Part shown: positions 62,355-64,000 of the stretch, one piece after another | Layout of the letters: each line of letters opens with the position of its first letter | Numbering within the stretch: position 1 is the first letter of the stretch | Source: Aliihoeflea sp052435735 | Lineage (GTDB): Bacteria; Pseudomonadota; Alphaproteobacteria; Rhizobiales; Rhizobiaceae | NCBI GenBank assembly: GCA_052435735.1 | Contig: JBQVNB010000009.1 | Location: 1 to 64,000, forward strand | DNA: 64,000 nt | Direction of reading: 5' to 3' | Translations under genes and position numbers: made by a program | Notes under the pieces: generated by a model | The model's input: only the letters and a program-made list of their open reading frames with translations | Told to the model about the DNA's origin: nothing | Databases searched by the model: none

Positions 62355-63094
62355 GATCCGCTTCTGCCGCGCATGTTCTCGATAAGCAGGCGATCCGCAC
62401 CACGTCCCCTCGCCTCGAGCGCAGGATAGCCGCCGGTGGCGTAGATCGCGATCGCCGAAAGCAGCTCGGCCAGCGTCGATGCCGCGTTGCGGTCGAACCG
62501 GAACCAGGCGCCTCGTGTCAGCCGTGCGATCTCCTTGAAGGCGCGCTCGGCAGATGCATCGTGACCTTCCTGAAACAGGAATACCGGAACGCCCTTGAGC
62601 CCGAGCCGTCCGGCCTTCTCCGCCAGATCGTCGACCTCCTCCTCCATCGCATCACCGATATAGACGAGCGCGTTGACCTTTTGCGCCTCGGTCTCGGTGA
62701 GAGCATGCGAGAGCACCTTGCCGATCTGCGTATGTCCGCCCCGGCAGTCGATCTTCACCATCAGGTCCTTGAGCTTGCCCGTATCGGAGACGAATTTCGA
62801 CGATCGGCACTCGCCAAATCCGCGAAAGTAGACGAGCTGGACTTCAAGCCTCCCCGTCTTTCCGACCGCATCGAACATCTCGGCCTGAAGCGCACAGGCA
62901 AGGTCCCAGGTCGGCTGCCGGCTCATGGTCGCGTCGAGCGCCAGGATCAGGCGCCCCTTGCTCGCGCCGGCGACACGTCCCGCGCCCAATGCGCGCGCCT
63001 GCTTCAGGAAGGATGCGACCGCATTCGGGTCGCTGCGCTGCGTCTCGGTTGGCAGCGTCGTCGGTTTGGCGGGCGTCTTTTCACTCATGTTCAT
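62351..63094 (-). CDS. VWA domain-containing protein
   Basis: A 247-residue soluble protein. The domain begins GRLILALDATMSRQPTWDLA, where D-A-T-M-S stands in for the usual metal-binding DxSxS (a degenerate MIDAS), and continues to VNALVYIGDAMEEEVDDL. No membrane segment is seen. MNMSEK gives the start at 63094, with a second ATG at 63088. It overlaps the J-domain gene by 4 bp, so the two probably work together. Confidence 0.8.
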   Translation of the reverse strand: MNMSEKTPAKPTTLPTETQRSDPNAVASFLKQARALGAGRVAGASKGRLILALDATMSRQPTWDLACALQAEMFDAVGKTGRLEVQLVYFRGFGECRSSKFVSDTGKLKDLMVKIDCRGGHTQIGKVLSHALTETEAQKVNALVYIGDAMEEEVDDLAEKAGRLGLKGVPVFLFQEGHDASAERAFKEIARLTRGAWFRFDRNAASTLAELLSAIAIYATGGYPALEARGRGADRLLIENMRGRSGS

Positions 63095-63136
63095 GAAAAT
63101 GAGGTGCCGGCCCGTCCAAGGCAAGATGACGTGCGA

Positions 63137-63571
63137 TCACAGAAGCCCGAGATCGGCGAGTTCGCGGCGAAGCTGCGCCGGCATTTCGCGCATGTCCGAT
63201 CCGCCGCCGACATCCTGCGGGGCGTCGTCCGTCCGCAAATAGCGCCAGCCCTGGAAGGGCCGGCGGGGCTGCCAGACTGTCGGCGTGAGTTCGTGGTCGA
63301 GCACCAGATGGCAGCGGCCGATCCCGTCGCCATCGGTGAACGGTCTGACGTCGATCAGCTTCTGCCGACACTGCACGCCCCCCTTGATCACCCAGTAGAG
63401 CGATCCGCCGTCGAGCAGTTCCTCGACGCGCTTCGGCACCATTCGCGTCGTGTGGAAATGTTCAATCGGCTGGCCGCTCGCGCGCATCCGCGCCGCCCGC
63501 TCGTCGATCCACGACTGCAGGTCCTCGATCGAGTCGCAGCCGACGCAAAGCTTGAGGATGTGAAGTGCCAT
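63137..63571 (-). CDS. DUF1489 family protein
   Basis: A 144-residue protein found through the alphaproteobacteria. MALHILKLCVGCDSIEDLQSW opens it, and GSLYWVIKGGVQCRQKLIDVRPF follows. The family has no assigned function. It precedes the VWA gene by 42 bp. Confidence 0.85.
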   Translation of the reverse strand: MALHILKLCVGCDSIEDLQSWIDERAARMRASGQPIEHFHTTRMVPKRVEELLDGGSLYWVIKGGVQCRQKLIDVRPFTDGDGIGRCHLVLDHELTPTVWQPRRPFQGWRYLRTDDAPQDVGGGSDMREMPAQLRRELADLGLL

Positions 63572-63639
63572 GGCTCTAGATAGGCGTGGGCTTCCGGCAA
63601 CTCAAAGGCACGATCGCTTGATGTCCACAGAAAGCGACC

Positions 63640-64000
63640 TCAGCACTCGACGACATTGACGGCGAGCCCGCCAAGGCTGGTTTCCTTGTACTTGTCGTTC
63701 ATGTCGAGCCCCGTCTGGCGCATGGTCTCGATCGCCGCGTCGAGCGGCACGAAATGCTTGCCGTCACCCTTGATGGCGAGCGACGCTGCCGTCACCGCCT
63801 TCACCGCGCCCAGCGCATTTCGTTCGATGCACGGCACCTGCACGAGCCCCGCGATCGGATCGCACGTCATGCCCAGATGATGTTCGAGCGCGATCTCGGC
63901 CGCATTCTCCACCTGCTCGGGCGAGCCGCCCATGACGGCGCACAGTCCCGCAGCCGCCATAGCCGACGCCGACCCAACTTCGCCCTGGCAACCGACCTCG
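63640..64000 (-). CDS. sdaA: L-serine ammonia-lyase, C-terminal part (cut by window edge)
   Basis: The frame is open from position 64000 (EVGCQGEVGSASAMAAAGLC) to a stop at 63640. HHLGMTCDPIAGLVQVPCIERNALGAVKA has the iron-sulfur Cys residues and the conserved P-C-I-E-R-N. It ends SLGGLAVNVVEC. This is the C-terminal domain of an iron-sulfur serine deaminase, which turns L-serine to pyruvate and ammonia; the N-terminus is outside the window. Confidence 0.92.
   Translation of the reverse strand, partial: EVGCQGEVGSASAMAAAGLCAVMGGSPEQVENAAEIALEHHLGMTCDPIAGLVQVPCIERNALGAVKAVTAASLAIKGDGKHFVPLDAAIETMRQTGLDMNDKYKETSLGGLAVNVVEC

Overview
The window reads as chromosomal DNA of an alphaproteobacterium of the Hyphomicrobiales (Rhizobiales), most likely near the Phyllobacteriaceae. 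This rests on the gene order rpsB-tsf-pyrH-frr-uppS-cdsA-rseP-bamA-lpxD-fabZ-lpxA-lpxI-lpxB without dxr, the use of LpxI, the glnB-glnA pair with a sigma-54-type promoter, EipB, DUF1489, a phasin, and LexA boxes of the GTTC-N7-GTTC type. The genus is an inference.

Positions 1 to about 28,050 are an accessory island of mobile and defence-type genes. At the left edge an IS3-family element interrupts the end of a tyrosine recombinase. Next comes a small locus with a divergent XRE regulator, a DUF6634 protein, an AAA ATPase, a free-standing M41-like zinc peptidase and a decayed metallophosphoesterase (848-4605). On the minus strand follows the most unusual unit (10488 to 4809): a PHP-ATPase of the TrlF type, a TauD/TfdA-like Fe(II)/2-oxoglutarate dioxygenase, a HEPN protein with a zinc ribbon, a GIY-YIG protein with a zinc ribbon, and a second HEPN protein. 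A DUF6615 nuclease-like gene lies upstream of it, behind a hairpin terminator. On the plus strand (12272-22494) is a compact six-gene restriction-modification operon: helicase-nuclease, small PD-(D/E)XK-like protein, DNA methyltransferase, GIY-YIG protein, unknown protein, and a RelE-like domain fused to a UvrD-type helicase. Facing it (28048 to 22554) is a chain of overlapping genes: a small Cys-rich protein, three large tyrosine recombinases and a TnpC-like protein. This is probably the transposition module of the island or of part of it. The 1.27 kb from 28049 to 29320 holds no gene I can support and separates the module from ssb.

From 29321 to the end the genes are core. ssb and uvrA diverge from a 625-bp region with one perfect LexA box on each side. 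A DUF72 protein follows uvrA, and a single-domain NAD(P)H-hydrate dehydratase converges on it. glnB and glnA (nitrogen control and ammonium assimilation) end at a strong terminator. The long leftward cluster from rpsB to lpxB covers translation, UMP kinase, ribosome recycling, undecaprenyl and CDP-diacylglycerol synthesis, site-2 protease, outer-membrane assembly and lipid A synthesis. Then come eipB, a RidA protein, a phosphodiesterase, an acyltransferase, a TGAATGG inverted-repeat element, a HIT protein, a PAP2 protein, AzlC/AzlD, clpA/clpS, a phasin, a penicillin-binding D,D-carboxypeptidase with a SPOR domain, a J-domain membrane protein, a VWA protein, DUF1489 and the C-terminal part of L-serine ammonia-lyase cut by the window edge.

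All functional calls are read from translated sequence without database searches.
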